Origin: an uncultured Lachnospiraceae bacterium
Lineage (GTDB): Bacteria; Bacillota; Clostridia; Lachnospirales; Lachnospiraceae
Direction of reading: 5' to 3'
Assembly (NCBI GenBank): GCA_949076555.1
Contig: CARUOB010000028.1
Span: 1 to 35,700, forward strand
DNA: 35,700 bases
Shown: positions 13,965-22,399 of the stretch, piece by piece
How the letters are laid out: every line of letters begins with the position of its first letter
Position numbering within the stretch: the stretch's first letter is position 1
Notes under the pieces: model-generated
Told to the model about the DNA's origin: nothing
Database searches by the model: none
The model's input: the letters and a program-made list of their open reading frames with translations, nothing else
Made by a program: the position numbers and the translations under genes

Positions 13965-15074
13965 TTAGTTAGTGATGGTCTGCTCTGTCTCTTTGTCAAA
14001 TACGTGAATCTTCTCAACATCAAAAGCAAACTTAACTGTATCGCCGGGTCTTGCCGTCGTACGGGAATCTACTCTTGCGGTAATCGGGAACTCAGCGAGA
14101 TCAAAGTATAAGTAAACCTCTGCACCAAGCAGCTCGTAAACCTTAATGGTAGACTCGAATACGCACTTAGCCGTCTCGATAAACATCTCGGAATCATATA
14201 CATCCTCAGGACGGATACCGAATGTAACGGTCTTGCCTACATAACCGCCGTCGATCAGCTTCTTGGACTTAGCGGGCGGTAACGGAATGGTCTGGCCTGC
14301 AACCTTAAGGTTTGCAGTATCACCGTTTTTCTCAACAACCGCATCAAGGAAGTTCATCTGCGGAGATCCCATAAATCCTGCTACGAACAGGTTTTGGGGC
14401 TTCTGATATAAGTTCTGAGGGGTATCAACCTGCTGTACCACGCCGTCCTTCATAACAACGATTCTGGTACCAAGGGTCATAGCCTCTGTCTGGTCATGTG
14501 TTACGTAAATAATGGTGGTGCCCAGTCTCTGATGCAGCTTGGAAATCTCAACACGCATCTGACCACGAAGTTTCGCATCCAAGTTGGACAACGGCTCATC
14601 CATCAGGAATACCTTAGGGTTACGAACGATAGCACGACCCATAGCCACACGCTGTCTCTGACCACCGGAAAGAGCCTTCGGCTTACGATCAAGGAGAGCC
14701 GTCAGATCAAGGATCTTCGCTGCCTCTTTCACCATCTTATCAATCTCATCCTTCGGAACCTTTCTCAGCTTAAGACCAAATGCCATGTTGTCATACACGG
14801 ACATATGCGGATACAGAGCGTAGTTCTGGAATACCATCGCGATATCTCTGTCCTTAGGCTCAACATCGTTGACAACTCTGTCACCGATCTTCAACTCACC
14901 GGAGGAAATATCCTCCAAACCAGCAACCATACGAAGGGTGGTAGACTTACCGCAGCCCGAAGGGCCTACGAAAATGATAAACTCCTGATCTGCGATTTCA
15001 AGGTTGAAATCTTTTACTGCCTCGAATCCGTTAGGGTATACCTTGCAAACATTTTTCAAAGATAAACTTGCCAT
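13965..15074 (-). CDS. Carbohydrate ABC transporter ATP-binding protein (MsmK/UgpC type)
   Basis: A 369-residue ATPase of the MalK/MsmK/UgpC group that energises sugar import permeases. It has Walker A GPSGCGKST (residues 38-46), a Q-loop in AMVFQNYALYPHMSV, signature LSGGQRQRVAMGRA, Walker B VFLMDEPLSNLDA, the H-loop in YVTHDQTEAM, and a C-terminal TOBE/regulatory region (VTFGIRPEDVYDSE). No permease or binding protein gene is adjacent. In Gram-positive bacteria such an orphan ATPase (MsmX/MsmK) serves several transporters, which fits here. GGAGGCTATC precedes ATG. Confidence 0.95.
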   Translation of the reverse strand: MASLSLKNVCKVYPNGFEAVKDFNLEIADQEFIIFVGPSGCGKSTTLRMVAGLEDISSGELKIGDRVVNDVEPKDRDIAMVFQNYALYPHMSVYDNMAFGLKLRKVPKDEIDKMVKEAAKILDLTALLDRKPKALSGGQRQRVAMGRAIVRNPKVFLMDEPLSNLDAKLRGQMRVEISKLHQRLGTTIIYVTHDQTEAMTLGTRIVVMKDGVVQQVDTPQNLYQKPQNLFVAGFMGSPQMNFLDAVVEKNGDTANLKVAGQTIPLPPAKSKKLIDGGYVGKTVTFGIRPEDVYDSEMFIETAKCVFESTIKVYELLGAEVYLYFDLAEFPITARVDSRTTARPGDTVKFAFDVEKIHVFDKETEQTITN

Positions 15075-15376
15075 GATAGCCTCCTAATTATAAATTTTAT
15101 TTTTTTCATCCGTAGTAGTCGTTCCCCGGATGATTAATTCTGTAGACTAGTATAACGAACTTTTGTCCCCTTTACCATACCACTATTCCACAAAGATTTT
15201 GCTTCACATTGTAGATTTTGCTTACTTTATTAAATTTTTTTTAAGGCGCACGGCAATTTGCATAAGAATATACCGCTTTCCTGTGCATATTGACTAAACG
15301 TTACCTACAGGCCCCCAAACAGAGTACACCACGCGTAGGCCTTTGTCATTACACTTTGATTCCTCTTATCCCCTTT
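15075..15376. other. Intergenic region between copA and the msmK-like gene
   Basis: No gene is seen. On the minus strand TATACT at 15149-15154 is a plausible -10 for the ATPase gene, but no good -35 lies 17 nt upstream. The part near 15180-15250 is AT-rich. A GC-rich imperfect inverted repeat near 15308-15342 (GGCCCCC ... GTAGGCC) lies just past the copA stop and might stop copA transcripts. Confidence 0.4.
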
Positions 15377-15592
15377 TTACGCGGTCCTGCACCCCTTCAC
15401 CTCATAACCGGCCTCTGTCACGGCGCTGCTAAGCGTCTCATCCGCAATCTCGTTCTCCATCGTCACCGTCGCCTGCTTATTTTCCAGACTGACTTCCACG
15501 ACCGTCACCCCGGCAACGCCCTCCAGCGCTTTCTGCACATGCGCCTGACACTTCCCGCACATCATTCCCTCCACATCCAACACTTTAACCAT
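15377..15592 (-). CDS. Possible internal CopZ-like copper chaperone product within copA
   Basis: In the copA frame, ATG at 15592-15590 is preceded by AAAGGAG ending 9 nt upstream. It would yield a 71-residue free HMA protein (MVKVLDVEGMMCGKCQAHVQ...), exactly the size of CopZ, with the copper-binding GMMCGKC. Free CopZ delivers Cu(I) to CopA and CsoR. The ribosome site is as good as that of many genes here. The linker before it looks like degenerate intergenic sequence that became coding, which suggests a former separate copZ fused to copA by loss of a stop. Separate translation is inference. Confidence 0.5.
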   Translation of the reverse strand: MVKVLDVEGMMCGKCQAHVQKALEGVAGVTVVEVSLENKQATVTMENEIADETLSSAVTEAGYEVKGCRTA

Positions 15593-18232
15593 ACTCTCAT
15601 TCTCCTTTCTTTTTTCCTGCCTGCTTTTTTTATTACCTTCTTTACCGCTCTCTTTGCCGTCTTCCCCGTTTCCTTCTTGGCCGCTTTCTCTTCTGTCCCC
15701 TCTGTCGTCCGTTTGATGACCGACTCCACAGTCCCCTCTGGTACACGATACGGCGTTTTCTGCGCCGCCTGCCGCATAGCCGCCCGCCTGCCGCACAAAA
15801 CCGGCTGTCAGATCCGGCATAGGAACCATATGCGCCTTTCTGTCCTTCGTAGCGCTGCGGACGGAAAACAAATTCAGCCGCAAGGCATTCGTAACCACAC
15901 AGAAGCTAGACAGGCTCATAGCTGCCGCCGCAATCATGGGATTAAGAGATAATCCGAAAAGCGGCACAAACACTCCGGCTGCAATGGGAATGCCGATGCA
16001 GTTATAGAAAAACGCCCAAAACAGATTTTCATGAATATTTTTTAACACCTGTCTGGAAAGGCGCACCGCAGCCGACACATCGGTCAATTTTGATTTTACC
16101 AGAACGATATCCGCCGCGTCCAGCGCCACATCCGCGCCCGCTCCTATGGCTATGCCTACGTCCGCTCTGGTAAGCGCAGGCGCGTCGTTGATGCCGTCCC
16201 CGACCATGGCTACCCTGCCATTCTCGGAGAGACGCTTGATTACCGCCTCCTTGTCCCCCGGCAAAACGTCCGCCACAACGGCGTCGATGCCTACCTGCGC
16301 ACGGACTGCCTCCGCTGTCCGGCGGTTATCCCCTGTCAGCATAATCACATGGATGCCCATGTTTTTCAATTCTTCCACCGCCTGCGCGCTATCCGTTTTC
16401 ACCACATCCGCCACGGCAATCATGCCGAGCAGGACGCCGTCCGCCGCAAAGTAGAGCGGGGTTTTCCCCTCTTCCGCCATTTTCTCGCCCTGCCGCAAAA
16501 TCGTGTCAGTCATCAGCCCGCGCTCCGCAAGCAGCGACGCCTTTCCGCCCAGCGCCGGAATCCCGCTCTGTCCGTCCGTGCCGCTGTCAATGCAGCACGC
16601 CGATGCGCCGCTTTCCTTATCATTTGAAAAACATTGCTGCAGCACGCCTTCCACACCCCATCCGGGAAGCGCCTTAAAGTCCGTGACCTCGAAGGTCTCA
16701 ACTCCTTCCTCCCCGGCGTGTTCGCAGACTGCCCGCGCAAGAGGATGCTCGCTTTTCTTTTCCAGAGAAACCGCCACGCGCAAAAGTTCCTCACCGGAAA
16801 CGCCGTTCGCAGGGCAGATATCCGTTACGCGGGGTTTCCCCTCCGTCACGGTTCCCGTTTTATCTAACACTACAAAGTTCGTCCTGCCTGTCTGTTCCAG
16901 AGCCGCCGCGTTCTTAAAGAGAATCCCCTGCACTGCGCCTCTGCCGTTTCCTACCATGATCGCCACAGGCGTAGCAAGCCCGAGGGAACAGGGACAGCTT
17001 ATCACAAGCACGCTGATCGCGTAGGAAAGCGCTTTACCCACACCTGCCCCCGCGAGCAGCCAGACCACACCCGTAATAAGAGCCAGCGTAATCACCACCG
17101 GCACAAAAACACCGGACACCCTGTCCGCAACCTGCGCAATGGGCGCCTTCGTCGCCACCGCGTTTTCCACCATATCTATGATCTGGCGCAGAGTCGTATC
17201 TTGACCAACCCGCGTCGCCACGCAGGTGAGCGCTCCATTCTGATTCAAAGTCGCCGCGCTGACACTGTCTCCTGTTCTTTTATCCACAGGAAGGCTTTCC
17301 CCCGTAAGCGCCGCCTCGTCCACCGCGCTCTCGCCCGCAATTACCTCTCCGTCCACAGGGATACTCTCGCCCGGTTTCACGACAAAGGTATCTCCCGTTA
17401 CAACCTCATCCGCGTCAATCGTCACTTCCACGCCGCCGCGAATCACATGGGCTGTTTTCGGCGCGAGATCCATCAGGCTTTTGACAGCGTTCGTCGTCTT
17501 TCCCTTGCTGTACGCCTCCAGCATCTTACCTACCGTAATCAAGGTAAGAATCATAGCCGCCGACTCAAAATACATGTCGTGCAGACAATGCACCGCCGTC
17601 TCCATATCGCCCCCGCCGTATGCGCCGCCCATGCGAAACATCACTGCCGCGCTGTACACAAACGCCGCCGCACTTCCGAGCGCTACCAGCGTATCCATGT
17701 TCGGTGCACGGTGCATCAGCCCGGCAAAACCGCTCACGAAAAATTTCTGGTTAATAACCATCACAAGCCCGGTCAGAAGAAGCTGATACAGGGCAATCGC
17801 CCACGGATTCCCGGAAAATTCTTCCGGCGCCGGCCACCCCCACATCAAATGCCCCATGGATACATACATAAGCGGAAGCAGCAGACACAGGGAGGCAATC
17901 AGCCTGCGGCGCATCTTCGGCGTCTCATGATCCACAAAAGCATCCTCTCCCCCGGCTGCCGCCCTGCCGCTCATCCCATTCACGCTGCTGCCCTGCCCGC
18001 CGCTGCCTGCTGCGCCGCCCACATTCACAGGAGCCGCACCGTACCCTGCTTTTGCTACCGCAAGACAAATCGCATCCGTCGTCGCCGGTTCCTGATACGA
18101 CACTGCCATATGATTCATCAGCAGGTTCACACTGACCGTATCAACCCCCTCGACACCGCGCACCGCTTTCTCCACATGCGCGCTGCAGGCCGCGCAGGTC
18201 ATACCCGTCACACTAAATTTTTCTGTTTTCAT
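15377..18232 (-). CDS. copA: Copper-translocating P-type ATPase with C-terminal CopZ-like domain
   Basis: A 951-residue P1B ATPase that exports Cu(I). An N-terminal HMA domain with GMTCAAC (Cys13, Cys16) is followed by eight predicted membrane helices, the TGES actuator loop (AALTGESLPVD), the CPC metal site (ISCPCSLGLATP), phosphorylation motif DKTGTVTEG, the HP motif (SEHPLARAV), and GDGINDAP. After the usual end (VVTNALRLNLF) comes a low-complexity Gly/Glu/Lys linker of about 95 residues, then a second HMA domain with GMMCGKC. The start at 18232 is preferred: the upstream GTG at 18262 lacks a ribosome site. It lies 82 nt after csoR in the same operon. Confidence 0.96.
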   Translation of the reverse strand: MKTEKFSVTGMTCAACSAHVEKAVRGVEGVDTVSVNLLMNHMAVSYQEPATTDAICLAVAKAGYGAAPVNVGGAAGSGGQGSSVNGMSGRAAAGGEDAFVDHETPKMRRRLIASLCLLLPLMYVSMGHLMWGWPAPEEFSGNPWAIALYQLLLTGLVMVINQKFFVSGFAGLMHRAPNMDTLVALGSAAAFVYSAAVMFRMGGAYGGGDMETAVHCLHDMYFESAAMILTLITVGKMLEAYSKGKTTNAVKSLMDLAPKTAHVIRGGVEVTIDADEVVTGDTFVVKPGESIPVDGEVIAGESAVDEAALTGESLPVDKRTGDSVSAATLNQNGALTCVATRVGQDTTLRQIIDMVENAVATKAPIAQVADRVSGVFVPVVITLALITGVVWLLAGAGVGKALSYAISVLVISCPCSLGLATPVAIMVGNGRGAVQGILFKNAAALEQTGRTNFVVLDKTGTVTEGKPRVTDICPANGVSGEELLRVAVSLEKKSEHPLARAVCEHAGEEGVETFEVTDFKALPGWGVEGVLQQCFSNDKESGASACCIDSGTDGQSGIPALGGKASLLAERGLMTDTILRQGEKMAEEGKTPLYFAADGVLLGMIAVADVVKTDSAQAVEELKNMGIHVIMLTGDNRRTAEAVRAQVGIDAVVADVLPGDKEAVIKRLSENGRVAMVGDGINDAPALTRADVGIAIGAGADVALDAADIVLVKSKLTDVSAAVRLSRQVLKNIHENLFWAFFYNCIGIPIAAGVFVPLFGLSLNPMIAAAAMSLSSFCVVTNALRLNLFSVRSATKDRKAHMVPMPDLTAGFVRQAGGYAAGGAENAVSCTRGDCGVGHQTDDRGDRRESGQEGNGEDGKESGKEGNKKSRQEKRKENESMVKVLDVEGMMCGKCQAHVQKALEGVAGVTVVEVSLENKQATVTMENEIADETLSSAVTEAGYEVKGCRTA

Positions 18233-18314
18233 GTCTGCCCTCTCTATCACTCTCTGTTTCACCCATCGAAATCACGCAGGCCTAAATTTCCGGCAGATAC
18301 GTTCCCGCCCGCTG

Positions 18315-18638
18315 TCACTTAAGCTTTTTCATCAGCTCCACGGCTTCCGCGAGAATTTCCGTGTTTCCCTGCTGTACTCCTTCCGCCACGCAAGTCATCA
18401 TATGCTCTTCCAGTATCACATAACCGAGACTCTGGAGTGCGCTCTCCACCGCGCCGATCTGAACGAGAACGTCGCCGCAGTAGCGGTTGTTCTCGATCAT
18501 GCCCTGAATCCCCTTCAACTGACCGATGATCCGGTTGATCCGGTTGTGTAAATTTTTCTGCTCTACCGCGTCACGGGGTGTGCTCTTTTGCCGACAGCAG
18601 GCGCATACGTCTCCTGCTTCTGTTTGTTCTTTTGTCAT
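18315..18638 (-). CDS. csoR: CsoR family copper-sensing repressor
   Basis: A 107-residue all-helical repressor. The Cu(I) ligands are Cys54, His79 and Cys83, with the exact C-x24-H-x3-C spacing of CsoR (HMMTC). The core is NRINRIIGQLKGIQGMIENNRYCGDVLVQIGAVESAL (split here for reference: RIIGQLKGIQGM, then NRYCGDVL). An extra N-terminal CACC motif of unknown role is present. Copper binding releases it from DNA and allows transcription of the efflux genes. A consensus operator lies 50-70 nt upstream at 18687-18709, so it is autoregulated and first in the csoR-copA operon. Confidence 0.95.
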   Translation of the reverse strand: MTKEQTEAGDVCACCRQKSTPRDAVEQKNLHNRINRIIGQLKGIQGMIENNRYCGDVLVQIGAVESALQSLGYVILEEHMMTCVAEGVQQGNTEILAEAVELMKKLK

Positions 18639-18684
18639 TTATTTTCTCCATTTTTGTAAATTTAAGCAGCAATTCATTACAGAT

Positions 18685-18713
18685 ATCATATACCCCCACG
18701 GGGTATATGTCAA
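18685..18713 (-). promoter_or_regulatory. csoR-copA promoter with embedded CsoR operator
   Basis: Minus strand TTGACA (18708-18713), 17-nt spacer, TATGAT (18685-18690). The palindrome CATATACCCCCACGGGGTATATG (split: CATATACCCCC, AC, GGGGTATATG; 18687-18709) fills the spacer and overlaps both boxes. It matches the known CsoR consensus of TACCCC/GGGGTA half-sites, so repressor binding would exclude RNA polymerase. Confidence 0.95.
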
Positions 18714-18795
18714 TGTAAATATTTCCAAGACAAAACGATTGTTATGGAAAAGCAGCTGCCTCTAATACGCCCGACGTTCCACCCGGCAAAATTTC

Positions 18796-18828
18796 AAAAA
18801 AAGAGGGGCGGCATAGAATCCGTCCCTC
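18796..18828 (-). terminator. Terminator of the diguanylate cyclase gene
   Basis: On the minus strand GAGGGACGG pairs with CCGCCCCTC (one mismatch) over an 8-nt loop, followed by seven T residues. It lies about 30 nt past the cyclase stop. Confidence 0.9.
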
Positions 18829-18856
18829 CGTTTTCTCTCTGAAATATTTTTTTCGC

Positions 18857-20338
18857 TTACTCCTCCGCGTCAGATGATGCGCCTTCACCTCTGTCCCGGT
18901 AAAACGCCAACTGGTTCTTTCCCCTCTTCTTCGCTTTGTATACGCCCTGATCGGCCGCTTTATAAAGCGTCTCAAAGTCATTGCCTTCCTGCGGGAAAAC
19001 CGCCACGCCAATACTTGCCGTAGCTTTATACTTCACATACTCACCTGCCTGAAAGTTCTTAAAGAAAACTTCCATCTTTTTGGCTTCTTTCAGAATCGCT
19101 TCATCATTCGCCAGATCCTTCAAAAATACCATGAACTCATCGCCGCCCACACGTCCTATGATATCGCTGGCTCTGAAGATCGCTCCGATCTGGGTTCCCA
19201 GAGACCGCAGTACCTCGTCACCGAAAGCATGTCCCATCGTATCGTTGATCTTCTTAAAATTATCAATGTCTATCATGAACATCATGCACTGCTTATTCGG
19301 ATTCTGCGCCATATAATCTTTAATCTTGCGCTCCGTGGCGAGCTTGTTATTCAATCCGGTCAGAAGATCGGTATCCGCCTTGTTCTCCAGCTCTTTTTTC
19401 TTATTATTGCCGTGTATCCTTCCGACAATATTGATCACCATGACAACACAGAAGAATACGGCAATCACAAGTGCCAAAGCAAAAACCATATCTCTCGTAT
19501 TTTTTCTGATGTAATTCGCCTGACGCTCCGCATAAGCCTCGCTGACACCCAGTATCAGACTCCATCGGTTCGTCCCAAGGGGAACGGAAGTCAAAATCTG
19601 CCGCTGTCCGCCCGTCTGAATATCTACGCTGCCCCGTGAGCTGTTGTTTAAACGGTTGCGAATCGTTCTGGCATTTTCCTTATTCTCCGCTTCCATCGCC
19701 GTGAAAATATTTCCGCCCTGCACACAGACGTTGGTCGTCGCACCGCTCACGCCAAGTATATTTCCTTCCAAATCCACCACAACGAGAAAACTGGTGGAGT
19801 CATAACCCGACTGCATCAGCATGTCATCAAACCGTTCCATCGGATAGTAAAGCATGAGATAACCTTGCGCCGCATTCTCTCCCAAATGTTTCACCACGAT
19901 AACACACTGCTCCTCAGCGGTATATACATAAGGAAACTCGCCTGCAAGGGCTTCCGCAAACCAAGGCTCCTGACCGACGTCAAACGGCGCACCCGTCTGA
20001 TCTACCGCCTGTCCGTCTGCGGCACAGTAAAGCACTTTATCAACACCGGCACACTTCGCCGCAATCTCAAGCACTTCCATCACGCGGGCGTCATCGCCCG
20101 TCCCTATTCTCTCAAATATTTCCCCGGCCGTCTCCCCGACCTTGCCTACCTTTTCCAGCTCATGCAGGAACCGTTCTCCGTATCCCTCCGTTGAAGTAAT
20201 CAGCGTCTTGGAAACTGATGTCTCCGCCTCCTTATTGCTCTTCGCCGAAAAGCTGAGCAGCATGCCAATAACAACTGCCATCATGATGCCGGTCGGAACG
20301 AGCCATTGTAACACACTAGACTTGTTTTGATTATCCAT
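18857..20338 (-). CDS. Membrane diguanylate cyclase with extracytoplasmic Cache-like sensor
   Basis: A 493-residue protein that would make c-di-GMP from GTP. Transmembrane helices at about residues 12-30 and 283-305 bracket an extracytoplasmic domain of about 250 residues with dCache character (LQWLVPTG start; GTNRWSLILGVSEAYA near the end). The GGDEF domain begins at KADTDLLTGLNNK. The catalytic GGDEF is at 398-402, and an RxxD inhibitory site (RASD, 389-392) lies exactly five residues before it, so product feedback is likely intact. The ATG overlaps the stop of the YesL-like gene (ATGGATAA) with AGGAAATCG upstream, which implies translational coupling. A strong terminator follows. Confidence 0.95.
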   Translation of the reverse strand: MDNQNKSSVLQWLVPTGIMMAVVIGMLLSFSAKSNKEAETSVSKTLITSTEGYGERFLHELEKVGKVGETAGEIFERIGTGDDARVMEVLEIAAKCAGVDKVLYCAADGQAVDQTGAPFDVGQEPWFAEALAGEFPYVYTAEEQCVIVVKHLGENAAQGYLMLYYPMERFDDMLMQSGYDSTSFLVVVDLEGNILGVSGATTNVCVQGGNIFTAMEAENKENARTIRNRLNNSSRGSVDIQTGGQRQILTSVPLGTNRWSLILGVSEAYAERQANYIRKNTRDMVFALALVIAVFFCVVMVINIVGRIHGNNKKKELENKADTDLLTGLNNKLATERKIKDYMAQNPNKQCMMFMIDIDNFKKINDTMGHAFGDEVLRSLGTQIGAIFRASDIIGRVGGDEFMVFLKDLANDEAILKEAKKMEVFFKNFQAGEYVKYKATASIGVAVFPQEGNDFETLYKAADQGVYKAKKRGKNQLAFYRDRGEGASSDAEE

Positions 20339-21011
20339 CGATTTCCTGATTCCCCTCGTCAATTCTCAGAGAAAACTCCAAATCGGAGACTTCCTCCGTT
20401 TCCGGCTCCAACTTCTTGAAGATACCGCTGTAGATCCACGCCGCCCCATAAGCCGGCGCTGAAATGCCAAACAAAAAGACAAACAAGATCGCATAGCTTG
20501 AAAAGTACACAATCACAATGGGCAGCGCATAGCACGCCACCATCAACAGCGTCTTTGGCAGATTGGCAAAAGCCAGTATCATTGCATTTTTGAGCGTATT
20601 CTTCACCGAATTTTCAAATCGGGCCTGCAGCGGAAAAACATAGACCGCGATCAGCACAAGCAGAACAGCCACCGCCACTACCGCAATGATCAGCGCTCTC
20701 GGAAAAGTTAACCCCGAATAGTTGAAGATAAATGAATCTCCCACATAAACCGCCACCACCAAAAGCATCAGCAGCCATATGATTGTAGCCTGCTTAAAAT
20801 TTTCTTTAAAAGATTTAAAGAAGCCCTTAATCAGATATCCCTCTTCACCGCGCACAACCTTAAGAAACACATAATGCATCGCCGTAAAGGCTGCCCCCGC
20901 GGTTATCACGGGAATACAGCAGAACATCATTAAGAAATTCATAATCATCAAATCCGCCACGCGATTTAAAAACCGCATGATAGGACTGTCCATATCCAAA
21001 AATTTGCCCAC
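20331..21011 (-). CDS. YesL family (DUF624) membrane protein
   Basis: A 226-residue protein with about five or six membrane spans. The start GKFLDMDSPIMRFLNRVADL and the CCIPVITAGAAFTAMHYV block are hallmarks of YesL/DUF624. Members often accompany sugar transport or sensor genes; their activity is unknown. The start is taken as GTG at 21011, with GGAG 8 nt upstream; a GTG three codons earlier sits on top of the GGAG and is less likely. It overlaps the cyclase gene by 8 nt. The region upstream to 21109 is very AT-rich and contains TATAAT at 21046-21051 without a clear -35. Confidence 0.88.
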   Translation of the reverse strand: MGKFLDMDSPIMRFLNRVADLMIMNFLMMFCCIPVITAGAAFTAMHYVFLKVVRGEEGYLIKGFFKSFKENFKQATIIWLLMLLVVAVYVGDSFIFNYSGLTFPRALIIAVVAVAVLLVLIAVYVFPLQARFENSVKNTLKNAMILAFANLPKTLLMVACYALPIVIVYFSSYAILFVFLFGISAPAYGAAWIYSGIFKKLEPETEEVSDLEFSLRIDEGNQEIDG

Positions 21012-21045
21012 GTTTTTCACTCCAAAAAATTATTCGGCTGTATAA

Positions 21046-21051
21046 ATTATA
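21046..21051 (-). promoter_or_regulatory. Candidate -10 for the yesL-cyclase pair
   Basis: Perfect TATAAT on the minus strand, 35 nt before the GTG start. The 17-nt upstream hexamer is a poor -35 match, so the call is weak. Confidence 0.35.
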
Positions 21052-21109
21052 TATCACCAGAGCGCGAAAATCCATAAAAAATATAAAAATATGTAAAAAA
21101 CAAATCCAT

Positions 21110-22366
21110 TTAAATTTTAAACTTCGTGCTGACCTGCTGATACTGCATATTGAGCGTCTGATACATTTTCAGGATTCTGGCGGCTTCCTTCTTCACATGC
21201 GCCATCACCTCATCATAGGATTCCACCAACACCATAACCGGCTGCCTCTTGAAACGCTTTTTTTCAACCTCGTCATTCAGGAACCGGAGTACCTGCTGTT
21301 TCGACGCCGCCTCCCGGTAGCTGCGCTTGTTCACAAGGGCGCTGACCACATCTCCCACCTGCAGCACGCCCTGCTGAAGACTGATCTGCTTGTCAGCCAG
21401 ACGTTGGGGATATCCGTTTCCGTCTCCCCTCTCATGATGTGCCAGCGCAATCGCCATCACATCCTCGTCAACCTTATTCTCCAATTTCTCCTGTGTAATG
21501 CCCACATGCGTGCGGACATGTTTGATCTCTTCCGGTTTCAGCTTGCGGGGCGCCTGAAGAATATCCTGTGATATCCCAAGCATCCCCAGATCATGCAGAA
21601 GCGCCGCATAGTATATCATTTCCCTCTCTTGGTCGGGTAAAAACAGGCGGGCGGAAATCTCCTCGCAAATGCAGATCGTAGTAACCGTGTCAAGCACTAT
21701 GCTCTCCCTGACGAAACCGGTACAGTAAATCAGCATATCCATAAACGTCTTTTTATCTTCATTGGAGAAGATCATATACTCGGTTATCTCTTTTAGCTCT
21801 TCCTTATAGGAACCGTCTTTGAGCTTTTCCAGAATATTGTACTTCGCATCACATTGATAAAAGCGGTCAAGGCCTGCGGCGGAAAGCTTCGTGCCTGCCT
21901 GTTTCTGGAACATACGGGGATCAAACTGATCGCCCATGGTATTTGCATAAATGTCTATCTTCTCGGCGATATTGATGTAAGCCGCCACGTCTTTATAGGC
22001 ATAGTCAACCGTTTGCAGCTTTTCGTAATCCCTGCAATGGTACATCAGCACCTTCGCCAAATCCGGTACCGGAGACAGATACTTAAAGAACAGATACCCG
22101 TAAACGGAATGAGCCATACTGTCTCTCGTTTCATACTGCAGCATATCGTTTATTCTGGTTTTTTCCGTCTTATATGCGCCGATATCATGCATCGTGGCAA
22201 CCATAACGATATCCGCCAGTTCAAACTCCTCGTATCTGTTTTCTTCCCGAAGCATCTTATAAACAATATAAGCCACCCTCGACCCGTGCTCCATCAAGGT
22301 GGGATTGATCAGCTTCAGAATGTCTCTCATTAACAGATAAATATCTTTGCTCTTAATATACTCCAT
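21110..22366 (-). CDS. Tandem HD / HD-GYP domain protein, probable c-di-GMP phosphodiesterase
   Basis: A 418-residue soluble protein. An N-terminal HD-like domain has HGSRVAYIVYKML and MHD (His60, Asp61), with a further His at 110. The C-terminal domain is a complete HD-GYP: LLHDLGMLGI (His258, Asp259), RTHVGITQEKL, AHHERGDGNGYP (His310, His311, Gly318-Pro320) and GDVVSALVNKRSYR. HD-GYP enzymes hydrolyse c-di-GMP to GMP with a di- or tri-iron centre. No membrane span or receiver domain is present, so the N-terminal HD may be the regulatory part. It follows the GNAT gene by 33 nt and faces the cyclase operon downstream on the same strand. Confidence 0.93.
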   Translation of the reverse strand: MEYIKSKDIYLLMRDILKLINPTLMEHGSRVAYIVYKMLREENRYEEFELADIVMVATMHDIGAYKTEKTRINDMLQYETRDSMAHSVYGYLFFKYLSPVPDLAKVLMYHCRDYEKLQTVDYAYKDVAAYINIAEKIDIYANTMGDQFDPRMFQKQAGTKLSAAGLDRFYQCDAKYNILEKLKDGSYKEELKEITEYMIFSNEDKKTFMDMLIYCTGFVRESIVLDTVTTICICEEISARLFLPDQEREMIYYAALLHDLGMLGISQDILQAPRKLKPEEIKHVRTHVGITQEKLENKVDEDVMAIALAHHERGDGNGYPQRLADKQISLQQGVLQVGDVVSALVNKRSYREAASKQQVLRFLNDEVEKKRFKRQPVMVLVESYDEVMAHVKKEAARILKMYQTLNMQYQQVSTKFKI

Positions 22367-22399
22367 AAACTTCCCCCGCCATTGATTCCATCAAATCCG

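Noticed and set aside
17201..18322. 373-codon plus-strand frame opposite copA
   Set aside because: It is antisense to a full-length, motif-complete CopA and is rich in His/Arg as expected of a shadow frame.
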